A stretch of 64,000 bases of DNA from Tumebacillus avium (GCF_002162355.1 NZ_CP021434.1:2642501-2706500), one strand, 5' to 3'; shown: positions 27,256 to 36,268, counted from the stretch's first letter. Notes: a model not told the origin generated them from the sequence alone. A program made the numbers and translations.

Positions 27256-27283
27256 AAAGACCCCGCAAGCGGGGTCTTTGTCG
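27256..27283 (+). terminator. Terminator after the lipoprotein gene
   Basis: A perfect 11-bp stem, AAAGACCCCGC with GCGGGGTCTTT, across a two-base loop. Confidence 0.83.
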
Positions 27284-27323
27284 TATACTGGACTCAAATC
27301 ACTTTAGGAAATGAGGGAAAGTC

Positions 27324-27803
27324 TTGTTCTCTGCCAGCAGCTACTCCGGTACTCGTGAAGAAAATTATGAAGTGGTGATTCGTCAGTTCGAAGCGTTGAT
27401 CGACGGCGAAAGCGATCTGATCGCCAACCTTGCCAATGCTTCCGCTTTGCTGAATCAGTTTTTGGACACGATCAACTGGGTTGGTTTTTACCTGATGAAG
27501 GAAGGGGAACTTGTCCTCGGGCCGTTCCAGGGCCTGCCCGCCTGCGTGCGCATACCGGTCGGCAAAGGCGTCTGCGGCACCGCTGCCGAGCACCGCGAAA
27601 CGATGCTCGTCGCCAACGTGCATGAATTCCCCGGCCATATCGCCTGCGATGCGGCATCGCAATCGGAGATCGTGGTGCCAATCGTTGCAGACGGCAACCT
27701 GCTTGGGGTCCTCGACATCGACAGCCCGGTGTTGAACCGCTTCGATGAACTGGATCAAAAGTATCTGGAACAGTTTGTGGCGGCGCTTGTTCGCCACCTC
27801 TAG
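27324..27803 (+). CDS. msrC: Free methionine-(R)-sulfoxide reductase (GAF domain, fRMsr)
   Basis: Reduces free L-methionine-(R)-sulfoxide with thioredoxin. The 159-aa single GAF domain has the family blocks NWVGFYL, LGPFQGLPACVRIPVGKGVC, HEFPGHIACDAASQSEIVVP and GVLDIDSP. The three conserved redox cysteines are in PACVRI, GVCGTA and HIACDAA. The start is TTG 27324 after GAGGGA. It is a single gene between two terminators. Confidence 0.93.
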   Translation: MFSASSYSGTREENYEVVIRQFEALIDGESDLIANLANASALLNQFLDTINWVGFYLMKEGELVLGPFQGLPACVRIPVGKGVCGTAAEHRETMLVANVHEFPGHIACDAASQSEIVVPIVADGNLLGVLDIDSPVLNRFDELDQKYLEQFVAALVRHL

Positions 27804-27823
27804 ATCAAGCTCTGAAAACCTGT

Positions 27824-27869
27824 CAAAACAGGAGGATCTGCTGGGCGGAACCTCCTGTTTTGTTTTTTT
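27824..27869 (+). terminator. Terminator after msrC
   Basis: CAAAACAGGAGG pairs with CCTCCTGTTTTG (27824-27835, 27851-27862), followed by TTTTTTT. Confidence 0.85.
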
Positions 27870-27980
27870 ATGACTGCTTATTGTGTTAGGGTCTGGTTTG
27901 GGTGTATTCTTGTAGACGGGTATCTATGATCTATTATTTTTTGATATATATTTTGTAACGATATGATGGAGGAATCAGAG

Positions 27981-28697
27981 ATGAATCTTACGGAACGTTA
28001 CCGGCAGATCGAGTCGGTCACGAAGTATAGCAACTACTATCTCGGCCGCTGCTATACGTGGTTGTCGACACCGATTACCGAACTTGCGGCGCGCATGGGG
28101 ATGCACCCGAATGCCATGACTTTGATTTCGCTGGTGCTGGGCCTTGCCGCTTGCGGCCTGTTTCTGGTCGGCGACCGCACGTTCCTGGTGATCGGTGCCG
28201 TGGTTTTGTACCTGTCCTACGTGCTGGACTGGTGTGACGGCCAGCTCGCGCGCTTCACGGGCAAGATGAGCCCGTTTGGCGGCTGGCTGGACCAGATGTG
28301 CGACCGGATCAAAGAGTTTGCCTTCGTCTCAACGCTGGCGGTTGGCGCGTTCAAGCTGTACGGCGATGTGACGGTGTTTTACTGGGCGATGGGCTCCCTG
28401 TTTGTGCTGTTCCTGCTCGAGTACTACGGGCAGATGAACCGGGCGATCCCGGAATCCCAAGCTGCGCAGGAAACGGCTGCTGCGGTGGCTCCGGCCTCGC
28501 CGCAGATGGGCCGCCCGACCGATGGCCGCAAAAAGATCGTCATCGACTTCTCGATCGACGAGCAATACGCGGTCGTCTGCCTGCTGATCGTGCTGGCAGG
28601 CGCCAAAGGAACCTTGATCGGCGTCACGCTGATCGGGCTGTTGTTTGCTGTCTACAAACCGCTGCTAGCTTGGCTTCGCTATTTTAGAACGAATTGA
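27981..28697 (+). CDS. CDP-alcohol phosphatidyltransferase family membrane enzyme
   Basis: The family joins an alcohol to a CDP-activated group in the membrane. The 238-aa product has the full active-site motif D-x2-DG-x2-AR-x8-G-x3-D-x3-D (DWCDGQLARFTGKMSPFGGW, then LDQMCD; about residues 83-108). There are about five to six membrane segments and an unusual soluble insert near 160-190 (Ala/Pro-rich, then GRKKIVIDF). The start is ATG 27981, eight bases after GGAGG. It is the first gene of a cluster with a cytidylyltransferase-AEP transaminase fusion and another nucleotidyltransferase. I infer head-group transfer from CDP-aminoethylphosphonate or a similar activated amino alcohol. Confidence 0.85.
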   Translation: MNLTERYRQIESVTKYSNYYLGRCYTWLSTPITELAARMGMHPNAMTLISLVLGLAACGLFLVGDRTFLVIGAVVLYLSYVLDWCDGQLARFTGKMSPFGGWLDQMCDRIKEFAFVSTLAVGAFKLYGDVTVFYWAMGSLFVLFLLEYYGQMNRAIPESQAAQETAAAVAPASPQMGRPTDGRKKIVIDFSIDEQYAVVCLLIVLAGAKGTLIGVTLIGLLFAVYKPLLAWLRYFRTN

Positions 28698-28708
28698 GGG
28701 ATTCTGGC

Positions 28709-30538
28709 ATGAAAGCCGTCATCTTAGCTGCCGGAGCCGGTGAACGTCTGGCTCCGATTACACAAACGTTGCCGAAAGCGCTGTTGCCCATCGGTTCGGA
28801 AAGCATCCTTTCCCGTCAGATTCGCCAATTGGCGGAACACGGCGTGCAAGATGTCTATGTTGTCATCGGTTATGAAGGCGAAGCGATCCGCCAGCATCTG
28901 GCGGCGTCCAACCCGCCCTGCGCGGTGTACCTGATCGAGAACCCGGTTTACAAAACCACCTCGACCGCGTATTCCACACTGCTCGCCGAAGAATTTGTCA
29001 GCGGCGAGCCGTTCTATCTGCTCGACGGCGATGTCGTGGCCGACGGCTATGTATACGAAAAAATGGCCGCGCTCGACGGCAACGTTCTGCTCTATCAGGA
29101 AAAATCGATCTCTTCGCCGGAAGAGATGAAAGTGTCGCAGCAAGGCGATGTGGTCTACCTGAGCAAGACGATCGAAGACGAAGCGGCGCTCGGCGAGTTT
29201 GTTGGCCTGGCCCGCGTGTCCGGTGAGGCGAGCACGGCGTTTTTTGCTGCTCTGAAAAAGGCTGCGCAAGACGTGTACTACGAAGTGGCGTTGAATGAGA
29301 TCGCTTCCGAGTTCCCGTTTGCGCTGGAAACGCTGGCGGAAGGCTCGTGGATCGAGATCGACTTTGTCACCGACTACCTGCAGGCGGTGCGCATCTTTAC
29401 CGAGCAGCGCGACGTGGTCACCCCGCTGATCTCCGAGCAGGTGCTGCTCTGCCCGGGTCCGGTCATGGTCTCGAAAAAAGTAAAATCGGCGCTTCTGCAC
29501 GCGGACATCGGACACCGCGAAACGGAATTTATCGAGATCCTCACCCGTTGCCGCGCCAAGCTGAACCAGGCGTACGGCGTGACCGGCAAGGACTACACCA
29601 ACGTGATCATCACCGGCTCCGGCACCTCGGCGAACGAAGCGCTGCTCTCTTCCTACGGTCCGGGCAAAAAGCTGCTCATCCTCTCCAACGGCGAGTTCGG
29701 CAACCGCCTGATCGACCTGGCGCGCTGCCATGAGCTCGACTACACGGCGCTGGAGTTTGGCTGGGCGAACAAGATCGACCTCGGCCAAGTCGAAGAGATG
29801 GTCGCGACCGGCGCATACGACGCGCTGATGGTCGTGCATCACGAAACGTCTTGCGGCATGCTCAACCCGATCAACGAGATCGGCGCGATCATGAAAAAGC
29901 ACAACGTCGACTTCCTTGTCGATGCGGTCTCTTCGATCGGCGCGGAAGCTCTGTCGGTGGAAGCGGCGAACATCACCTTCTGCACCGCATCGGCGAACAA
30001 AGCTTTGGCCTCGCTGCCTGGCCTCGCGTTCGTCTGCGGCAAAAAGACGGCGTTCCAGGCGCTGAAAGGGCAGAAGGCGCGCACGCGCTACCTCGACCTG
30101 TACAAGCACTACGAGTACGAAGCGGTGTCCTTCCAGACCCCGAACACGCCGGCTGTATCCTTGTTCTACGCGCTGGAAGTGGCGCTCGATGAACTGCTGC
30201 AGGATACGGTGGCGGCACGGATGAAACACTACGGCTATCTGGCGAGCCTCGTGCGCAACCGCCTGAAGAAGCTCGGCCTGTCGTTTGTGATCGACGAAGC
30301 GGAGATGTCCCGCGTTTTGACCACCGTGTATTACCCGGAAGGCATCGACGTGGAAGCGTTCCACGACTGGGTGAAGCAACACAACTATGTCATCTACCGC
30401 GGCAAAGGCCCGTTCCTCGGCAAGGCGTTCCAGATTGCCAACATCGGCCATGTCCGCGAAGAGCATGTGCTGGCGTTCCTCGACATGATGGAGCGCGGCT
30501 TTAAAATGACAGCAACCACAGCCTCTGTAACCCAGTAA
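28709..30538 (+). CDS. Fusion of a PntC/LicC-like cytidylyltransferase and 2-aminoethylphosphonate-pyruvate transaminase
   Basis: A 609-aa, two-domain protein from ATG 28709 after GAGGG. Residues 1-235 are a nucleotidyltransferase with AAGAGERLAPITQTLPKALL. Residues 243-600 are a class V PLP aminotransferase of PhnW type: CPGPVMVSKKV, IGHRETEF, TGSGTSANEALLSS, VDAVSSIGAE, and Schiff-base Lys near K431 in ASANKALASLPGLAFV. Such fusions are known in phosphonate head-group pathways: the transaminase makes 2-aminoethylphosphonate from phosphonoacetaldehyde and the other domain makes CMP-AEP. PEP mutase and phosphonopyruvate decarboxylase are not in the window, so the route is inferred. Confidence 0.88.
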   Translation: MKAVILAAGAGERLAPITQTLPKALLPIGSESILSRQIRQLAEHGVQDVYVVIGYEGEAIRQHLAASNPPCAVYLIENPVYKTTSTAYSTLLAEEFVSGEPFYLLDGDVVADGYVYEKMAALDGNVLLYQEKSISSPEEMKVSQQGDVVYLSKTIEDEAALGEFVGLARVSGEASTAFFAALKKAAQDVYYEVALNEIASEFPFALETLAEGSWIEIDFVTDYLQAVRIFTEQRDVVTPLISEQVLLCPGPVMVSKKVKSALLHADIGHRETEFIEILTRCRAKLNQAYGVTGKDYTNVIITGSGTSANEALLSSYGPGKKLLILSNGEFGNRLIDLARCHELDYTALEFGWANKIDLGQVEEMVATGAYDALMVVHHETSCGMLNPINEIGAIMKKHNVDFLVDAVSSIGAEALSVEAANITFCTASANKALASLPGLAFVCGKKTAFQALKGQKARTRYLDLYKHYEYEAVSFQTPNTPAVSLFYALEVALDELLQDTVAARMKHYGYLASLVRNRLKKLGLSFVIDEAEMSRVLTTVYYPEGIDVEAFHDWVKQHNYVIYRGKGPFLGKAFQIANIGHVREEHVLAFLDMMERGFKMTATTASVTQ

Positions 30539-30550
30539 GGAGTGTAGAAG

Positions 30551-31273
30551 ATGAGATTGGTAATTCTTGTAGCAGGTGTCGGGTCGCGTTTGCGCCCGCT
30601 GACCGATGATCGTCCGAAATGCCTCGTGGAGATCGGCGGACAGACGATCCTCGACCGTTTTCTTCAACAGGCGGTGGAAACAAACGCCTTCCAAGAGGTG
30701 GTGCTCATCACCGGCTATCGTCAGCCGCAGATTGAAGCTGCCGTAAACGAGTGGCAAAAGACGCATGATCTGCCGGTGCGTCTCGCGCACAACGAGCGCT
30801 ACGATGAGACGAACAACGGCTACAGCTTGCTGTGCGCCAAAGACTACCTGTTGGACGGCTTTGTGCTGACCGACGGCGACCTGCTGCTCGAAGACGGCAT
30901 CCTGCGCCGCGTGGCCGGCTCGGCCGAATCGCACCTCGCAGTCGACATGCAGATGAAGCTGGACGAAGAGGCGATGAAGTTTGTGCTCGACGAGAACGGC
31001 TACGTCACCGAATTGTCCAAGGAGATCTCGGTGGAGCGCGGACTTGGCGAGTCGATCGGCCTGTGCAAGATCAACGCGGAAGACGCGCCGGGTGTGATCG
31101 GCCATCTCGCCAAGCTGGTTGAACAGGGCGAGGAAAACGAATACTATGAACGTGCTTTCCAAGAGCTGATCCGCGAAAGCTGGAAATTGAAAGTCGTCGA
31201 TGTCGGCGACTTGCGCTGGGTCGAAGTGGACGACAACAACGACATGGCGCGCGCGGAGCAGATTTTCGGATAA
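30551..31273 (+). CDS. Sugar/choline-type nucleotidyltransferase
   Basis: A 240-aa protein, ATG 30551 after AAGGAG. The NTP-binding signature is VAGVGSRLRPLTDDRPKCLV near residues 7-26. The substrate-side metal site is in LTDGDLLLEDG near 99-109, and a VEVDDNNDMARAE end matches LicC-like and MobA-like-fold enzymes. It follows the fusion gene by 12 bases and probably activates a second head group or sugar in the same pathway. The substrate cannot be read from the sequence. Confidence 0.82.
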   Translation: MRLVILVAGVGSRLRPLTDDRPKCLVEIGGQTILDRFLQQAVETNAFQEVVLITGYRQPQIEAAVNEWQKTHDLPVRLAHNERYDETNNGYSLLCAKDYLLDGFVLTDGDLLLEDGILRRVAGSAESHLAVDMQMKLDEEAMKFVLDENGYVTELSKEISVERGLGESIGLCKINAEDAPGVIGHLAKLVEQGEENEYYERAFQELIRESWKLKVVDVGDLRWVEVDDNNDMARAEQIFG

Positions 31274-31300
31274 AATCTCCGCAAAGTGAGGGGCTCGTGC

Positions 31301-31855
31301 ATGGGACGGTATTTTCTCGGACTGGAAGTGCCTAAGGAAACGTGCGGCGCGATGCTGCTGAAGGTGGAGGAGCGGTTAGAGCCGAGCCTCGACGTGAAAA
31401 AGTGGTATCGCCCGGAGCAGTTTCACATCACGACTCATTTTCTCGGCGATCTGGACGCAGGGCAGGTGCAGCGGGTGATCGAGCTGGTCACACCGCACAC
31501 GGCCGTGCAGCAGCCGTTTCGCCTGCGCATCGACCATGCGGGCTGGTTCCCGCGCGCGAAGGTCGTCTGGTGCGGCGTCACCGGCGACATAGGGCCGCTG
31601 CAAGACTTGTATGCGGTGCTGGCAGAGCCTTTGAACACGCTGGGCGCCGGGCGGTTTGCCCACGACCAGTTTCGCCCGCACATCACGCTGGGCCGCCTGC
31701 GCTCCGCCGATCCGAAATGGCAGCCGCCTCAGGTGGCCGACCTGCTGGAAGGTGCGGAGTGGGAAGTTAGCGCGCTGCACCTGTACGAATCGGTGTCGGC
31801 CGGTGCCCAAGGCCCGGATTATCCGGCGCGGCATACGTTTCAGTTTCAAGTATAA
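31301..31855 (+). CDS. thpR: RNA 2',3'-cyclic phosphodiesterase ThpR (2H phosphoesterase)
   Basis: A 184-aa 2H-fold protein with both H-x-T/S motifs: HITTHFLGDL near residue 46 and HITLGRLR near 126. The N-terminus GRYFLGLEVP is typical of LigT/ThpR proteins. The family opens 2',3'-cyclic phosphates on RNA. ATG 31301 lies seven bases after TGAGGGG. It is the last gene before a strong convergent terminator, so it may be cotranscribed with the head-group genes without sharing their function. Confidence 0.88.
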   Translation: MGRYFLGLEVPKETCGAMLLKVEERLEPSLDVKKWYRPEQFHITTHFLGDLDAGQVQRVIELVTPHTAVQQPFRLRIDHAGWFPRAKVVWCGVTGDIGPLQDLYAVLAEPLNTLGAGRFAHDQFRPHITLGRLRSADPKWQPPQVADLLEGAEWEVSALHLYESVSAGAQGPDYPARHTFQFQV

Positions 31856-31856
31856 A

Positions 31857-31887
31857 AAAGGCTGGGAGCTTAGCTCCCAGCCTTTTT
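31857..31887. terminator. Bidirectional terminator between thpR and the metallo-hydrolase gene
   Basis: AAAGGCTGGGAGCT, one-base loop T, AGCTCCCAGCCTTTTT. The minus-strand gene's stop codon lies inside the stem. Confidence 0.87.
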
Positions 31888-32832
31888 GTTATGTTCTTTT
31901 TCCAACACGTACAACATGCCTTTGGCATTCAGATCAATATCGAACTCAATGCCGCCCAGCTCCTGCACGATGTGGCCTTCCTTCGCCAGATCGGCGCGGA
32001 TGTAGTCGCGGATCGCTTCGGCGAGTACCTGGTAGTCCATTCCGGGCTGGAACAGATCACGGGACAGGCGGTCGAAGTCGGCCACCGTCTTGCGCGTGCG
32101 CTCAAACGCCACAGAGGCCGGCGCAGTCGGTCCGAAATGGGTGTGGAAAATGCGGTCGACATCGGGCAACGGCTCCAGCTTGGCGACCGAGTTCATCACC
32201 GCATCGCGGTCAAAATCGGTCGGGGACGTCGACGGATAGATGCACTCGAAGTCCCATCCGGTCAGCCGCGTCACATACCGCACGCCAACCGTGTCGCCGG
32301 AGAAGATCGCCCGGGCGGCCGGATCGTGGATCGAAAAGTGATGCTTGGCATGACCTGGCGTGTCATAAAAGGTGAGCAGGTGCCCGTTACCGAGATCGAG
32401 TTGCTCGCCTTCATCGCGGATCAGCACCCGCTCCGCCGGAACGGGCAGGATCTCCCCGTACAGGCGGGCGAGTTCATCTGCGCCATAGACCGCCTTGGCG
32501 CCTTCGATCAGCCGGGACGGGTCGATCAGATGCCGTCCCGCGCGCGGATGTGCGACCACCGTCGCGTTGGGAAACTGGGGCAGGATGTAGCCGACGCCTC
32601 CGGAATGGTCGAGGTGGATGTGCGTGACGATCACGTAGTCCACCTGCTCCGGCGTTACGCCAAGCTCTTGGAGTCCGGCCAGAATGTACGGGGCCGACAG
32701 AGACGACCCCGTCTCGATAATTGCGAGCTTCTCCCCGCGCACCACATAGCACGCCGAGCGCCCGGGCTCGCCTTGTTCCATCAGGTCGATCAGCGAAACG
32801 TCGTGACCGAGATCCTGTACAAATACTTGCAT
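31870..32832 (-). CDS. Metallo-beta-lactamase-fold hydrolase
   Basis: A 320-aa protein with the metal-binding THIHLDHSGG near residues 72-81, a further His in DTPGHAKHHFS, the bridging Asp in FSGDTVGVRY and a late His in HTHFGP. The substrate is unknown; the longer C-terminal part (after residue 240) is helical. The start is ATG 32830-32832 behind AAGGAAGG; an upstream GTG is too close to that site. It follows the FtsW/RodA gene by 15 bases and is probably cotranscribed. Confidence 0.85.
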   Translation of the reverse strand: MQVFVQDLGHDVSLIDLMEQGEPGRSACYVVRGEKLAIIETGSSLSAPYILAGLQELGVTPEQVDYVIVTHIHLDHSGGVGYILPQFPNATVVAHPRAGRHLIDPSRLIEGAKAVYGADELARLYGEILPVPAERVLIRDEGEQLDLGNGHLLTFYDTPGHAKHHFSIHDPAARAIFSGDTVGVRYVTRLTGWDFECIYPSTSPTDFDRDAVMNSVAKLEPLPDVDRIFHTHFGPTAPASVAFERTRKTVADFDRLSRDLFQPGMDYQVLAEAIRDYIRADLAKEGHIVQELGGIEFDIDLNAKGMLYVLEKEHNKKAGS

Positions 32833-32847
32833 GTCGTACACCTTCCT

Positions 32848-34029
32848 TTACGCATCAAAACGCGTCGAGCGAAATGGAGCAACATTCGAGTCGGCACGCG
32901 TTTTTGGCGCATCATCTTTGACGGGAACCTGCGCAGTATACCGCGAGATGTTCAGCAGTATGCCCATCGAGAACATTTTGACCAGAAGCGAGGTCCCGCC
33001 ATACGAGATAAACGGCAGTGGAACACCGATGACCGGGAGCAGCCCGGAGACCGACCCGATGTTCAGAAACACCGCAAAGCCGATCAAAGTCGTCAGTCCA
33101 ATCGCCACCAAGGACGCAAAGCGGTTCGGCACGTGCATCGCAATGTAGATCCCGCGCCAGATCAGCACGGCGTACAAGACGAGCAGCACCAGGCCGCCGA
33201 TGAAGCCCCATTCCTCCGACAAAATCGCGAAGATAAAGTCGGTGTGCGGCTGCGGCAGGTAGGAAAACTTTTCGATCGAGTGCCCGAGGCCGCGTCCCGT
33301 CCAGCCGCCCGTCGCGATCGCGAACAGGGACTGCACGATCTGCAGGTTGTCGTCGGTGACGCCGCCTGCAAACGGGTTGAGATAGGTCGCGACGCGGTCG
33401 CCGCGGTAACTCATCAAGGCCAGCGGCACGAGCGCCACCAGACCGGCAAGGATCGTGTTGCGCACATACTTCCACGGGATGCCCGCCGCAAACATGATCA
33501 CAAACGGACAGAGCGCAAAGGTGACGGCGGTGTCCATATCCGGCTCCAGAATGATCAGCACGAAACCGATGCCGATCAGGATCATCGGCGGCCAGTACGA
33601 AGCCTTGGGATCTTGGATTCGATCCTGTTTCTTCGACAAGAGCGCGGCGATGTGGATGATGATCGCCAGCATCGCCAAGTCGGACGGCTGGAACTGCACC
33701 CCGAGGTCGACCCAGCGGTTCGCGCCTTCAACGTGAACGCCGACGACCGGCGCAAAGACCAGCGCCAGCAGAATGTACGACCCGAACAGCATCAGCTTCG
33801 ACAGTTTAAACCACCGCAAAAACGGCACGTTCATCGTAAACAGCATCATCAGGAGCCCAAGCAGGACCCATTGCAGCTGTTTGAAAAAATACTTGTCGGT
33901 GCTTTGCATGCCCGTCTCTTCGAGCGCCACCATCTGCGACGCGCTGTAAATGCAGATCAAACCAAACAATGCCAACAAAATGACCACAACGAACAGCACA
34001 AAATCAGGTCGATGCCTTTCTAACTTCAT
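32848..34029 (-). CDS. FtsW/RodA/SpoVE-family peptidoglycan glycosyltransferase
   Basis: A SEDS-family protein that polymerises lipid II with a partner class B PBP. The 393-aa product has about ten membrane segments. It carries family blocks GANRWVDLGVQFQPSDLAML near 110-129, ILEPDMDTAVTF near 166-177, YLPQPHTDFIFAILSEEWGF near 270-289 and PFISYGGTSLL near 347-357. The start is ATG 34027-34029, six bases after GGAGGA. Whether it serves division, elongation or sporulation is not clear from sequence. No adjacent PBP gene is present. Confidence 0.9.
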   Translation of the reverse strand: MKLERHRPDFVLFVVVILLALFGLICIYSASQMVALEETGMQSTDKYFFKQLQWVLLGLLMMLFTMNVPFLRWFKLSKLMLFGSYILLALVFAPVVGVHVEGANRWVDLGVQFQPSDLAMLAIIIHIAALLSKKQDRIQDPKASYWPPMILIGIGFVLIILEPDMDTAVTFALCPFVIMFAAGIPWKYVRNTILAGLVALVPLALMSYRGDRVATYLNPFAGGVTDDNLQIVQSLFAIATGGWTGRGLGHSIEKFSYLPQPHTDFIFAILSEEWGFIGGLVLLVLYAVLIWRGIYIAMHVPNRFASLVAIGLTTLIGFAVFLNIGSVSGLLPVIGVPLPFISYGGTSLLVKMFSMGILLNISRYTAQVPVKDDAPKTRADSNVAPFRSTRFDA

Positions 34030-34097
34030 GCGCTTCCTCCATAATTTGTACATCTCCTTACAACTTCGACATGAAATCTCGCAAACCTCTCTTTGAA

Positions 34098-34108
34098 TCT
34101 GTTATAAT
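34098..34108 (+). promoter_or_regulatory. Extended -10 promoter for the sensor kinase gene
   Basis: TG at 34100-34101, one base, then a perfect TATAAT (34103-34108), about 50 bases before the kinase start. The -35 region is poor, which is usual for extended -10 promoters. Confidence 0.6.
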
Positions 34109-34160
34109 ACTTTCTTGCAAGGAAATGAACAAGAAAGATTTCGAAGAGAGGGAGTCTTTC

Positions 34161-35771
34161 ATGAGAAGAGCATACAACCAATCGAATCGCTATGCCGAAG
34201 CGTGGGAACGTTCCAAAGCTTACGGCGTAGACCCAACCATGCTTCCGGAACAGACCCCGCTTGGGGCGCACGAACTGACGGCACGGATCTATAACAACCG
34301 GCAGCTGCTGGAAGCCGCGCTCCCGTTCGTCGATCAGCTGTACAGCACAGTCGAGAGCGAATGCATCGTCGCGATCTGCGACATCGACGGCTATCTGCTG
34401 GCCACGCGCGGCGAACGCCTGCCCGACAAACTGCTGCAGCATCACACCACCCCTGGTATGTGCTGGCATGAAAGCGTATACGGCGCCAATGCGATGGGCA
34501 CGGCGCTGGCTGAAGACCGCCCGGTACACATGGTCGGGGAACAGCATTTTAATCACGAACTGCACGGCATGTCCTGCGCCGCCGCACCGCTGCATGATCC
34601 GCACGGCAACCTTGTCGGCAGCCTCGCCATCGCCGCTTATAAAACGGAGCACAGCCCGTATATGCTCGGCACCGTCCTCTCGATCGGCCACGCGATCGAC
34701 AAGGCGATGATTTTAAAATCGGAGCACTACCGCACGCTGCTCCTGCAAGAGAAGATCGCCGAGACCTCAAACAACCTGATCATCGTCACCGGCGACGACG
34801 GCCAGATCGTCCACCTGAACGAAGCGGCCAAGAGTTTGCTTGTGCCAACGGGCGACGGCCCGGAGAGCCTGCAGGAGATGTTCTGCGAGAAAAGCGCTGC
34901 CCTCGTCGCGCTCAACGGCCGCAAAGCTTTGACCGATTTCGTGGAAGAAGTTAAAAAGCCGGGCACCAGCGAGATCCATCACATCTTCTGGGACGCGCAT
35001 TGGATCGAAGACGAAACGAACGCCGCTTCCACCTTGCTGCTTGTCGGCCGCGACATGACGAAATTCGTCCGCCTCGAACGCAGCAGCAAACAAGGGGAAC
35101 GCCTGTCTACGATGGGCAAGTTTGCCGCCCAGATCGCCCACGAAATCCGCAATCCGGTTGCGGTGATCAAATTGGCGATGCAATTAATGCTAAAGCAGGA
35201 AGAGTTTTCCGAAAAGTCGGAGAAAAAAGGAAAAATGATCCTGTCCGAGTTGCGCAGAATTGAAGATCTGGTCAACCACTTCTTAAATATCTCCAAGCCG
35301 CAAACCCCGACGTTTGAGCTGTGCAACATCGTGGAGACGCTGCGCGACACCTGCAACCTGATGCAGAACTCCTTTTTGCAAGGAAATCTGCAGTTGGTCG
35401 AACACTATGAGGAGATCGGGATGATCACCGCCGACTGCGACCAGCTGCAGCAGGTGTTTCTCAACCTGCTGAACAACGCGATCGACGCCACGCCAAGCGG
35501 CGGAACGATCAACGTGACGGTGCGCCGCGACGAAGCGGAGCCGCAGTTTGTGCAGATCGTCATCTCCGACACGGGGCAGGGGATTCCCGAAGACCGCCTT
35601 GCCGATGTCTTTGAGCCGTTTTACACGACGAAAAGCCGCGGCACCGGGCTTGGGCTGTCCAATGCCAAGTCGATCATCGAAGCGCACGGCGGCGACATGG
35701 AAGTGGAAAGCGCCGTCGACCACGGCACGGTCGTTTCGATTTGGCTCCCTTTTGAGCCAACAGTCTCTTAA
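34161..35771 (+). CDS. Orphan sensor histidine kinase with AcoR-type GAF domain and PAS domain
   Basis: A soluble kinase of 536 aa from ATG 34161, behind GAGGGAG. In order: an N-terminal GAF-like sensor (about 50-185; GMCWHESVYGANAMGTALAE and CAAAPLHDPHGNLVGSLAIA, the pattern of AcoR/DhaR activators) and a PAS-like region (195-315). HisKA follows with the phospho-His in AQIAHEIRNP (about residue 330), then HATPase_c with NLLNNAID, DTGQGIP and GTGLGLS. No membrane segment and no adjacent response regulator were found. This fits sporulation-type phosphorelay kinases, but the partner is unknown. Confidence 0.88.
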   Translation: MRRAYNQSNRYAEAWERSKAYGVDPTMLPEQTPLGAHELTARIYNNRQLLEAALPFVDQLYSTVESECIVAICDIDGYLLATRGERLPDKLLQHHTTPGMCWHESVYGANAMGTALAEDRPVHMVGEQHFNHELHGMSCAAAPLHDPHGNLVGSLAIAAYKTEHSPYMLGTVLSIGHAIDKAMILKSEHYRTLLLQEKIAETSNNLIIVTGDDGQIVHLNEAAKSLLVPTGDGPESLQEMFCEKSAALVALNGRKALTDFVEEVKKPGTSEIHHIFWDAHWIEDETNAASTLLLVGRDMTKFVRLERSSKQGERLSTMGKFAAQIAHEIRNPVAVIKLAMQLMLKQEEFSEKSEKKGKMILSELRRIEDLVNHFLNISKPQTPTFELCNIVETLRDTCNLMQNSFLQGNLQLVEHYEEIGMITADCDQLQQVFLNLLNNAIDATPSGGTINVTVRRDEAEPQFVQIVISDTGQGIPEDRLADVFEPFYTTKSRGTGLGLSNAKSIIEAHGGDMEVESAVDHGTVVSIWLPFEPTVS

Positions 35772-35828
35772 AAAATTGCAAGATTTTCGGTATACTGGTT
35801 CTACTACGCTCTGTTGGAGGCTATGTTC

Positions 35829-36218
35829 ATGACTGTTGAAATGTTCGATTTTAAATCTGCGCTCAAGCGCACCAAGCTCAACCCGGTTCAAAAGATGACC
35901 TTGTCCAATCGTTTCAAAGGCCGCGAGTTCCCGATGCCGACCGAGCAGGACAACGTTTACGAAGTCGCTTTCGGCGAAACGGTGATCAACATCCGCGCTG
36001 CTGAAAACGGCCTGGTTCCGGACGAGATGGATCTGATCGCTGACGTGCTGTCCCGCGCTCGCAAAAACGAGCAAAAGGCGATGATCGATATGCTGACCGT
36101 GATCCAAGTGTATCCGCTGGCGCAAGAGACTGCCGAGACCCTGATCAAAGAGTGGGGCGAAAACGGCGTCGAGTCCAAGCTGATCGCAGGCCCGGCTCTG
36201 GAGAGTGTGGCAAAGTAA
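35829..36218 (+). CDS. Conserved-looking hypothetical protein
   Basis: A 129-aa soluble protein from ATG 35829, eight bases after TTGGAGG; two nearer in-frame starts fit the ribosome site less well. A TATACT near 35791 may be its -10. Mixed alpha/beta (YEVAFGETVINIRAAENGL, then helical PDEMDLIADVLSRARKNEQK). No family recognised. It has its own terminator. Confidence 0.7.
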   Translation: MTVEMFDFKSALKRTKLNPVQKMTLSNRFKGREFPMPTEQDNVYEVAFGETVINIRAAENGLVPDEMDLIADVLSRARKNEQKAMIDMLTVIQVYPLAQETAETLIKEWGENGVESKLIAGPALESVAK

Positions 36219-36234
36219 AAAGTGGGAACGCTAA

Positions 36235-36268
36235 AAAAGCATGCAGAAACTCTGCATGCTTTTTCTCT
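36235..36268 (+). terminator. Terminator after the 129-aa gene
   Basis: AAAAAGCATGCAGA pairs with TCTGCATGCTTTTT across a three-base loop. Confidence 0.86.

Noticed and set aside
28724-31162. An 812-codon minus-strand frame opposite the fusion and nucleotidyltransferase genes
   Set aside because: Composition (Arg, Val, His, Phe) is typical of an antisense shadow, and the plus-strand genes carry clear catalytic motifs.
31891-34023. A 710-codon plus-strand frame opposite the hydrolase and FtsW/RodA genes
   Set aside because: Shadow of two well-supported minus-strand genes.
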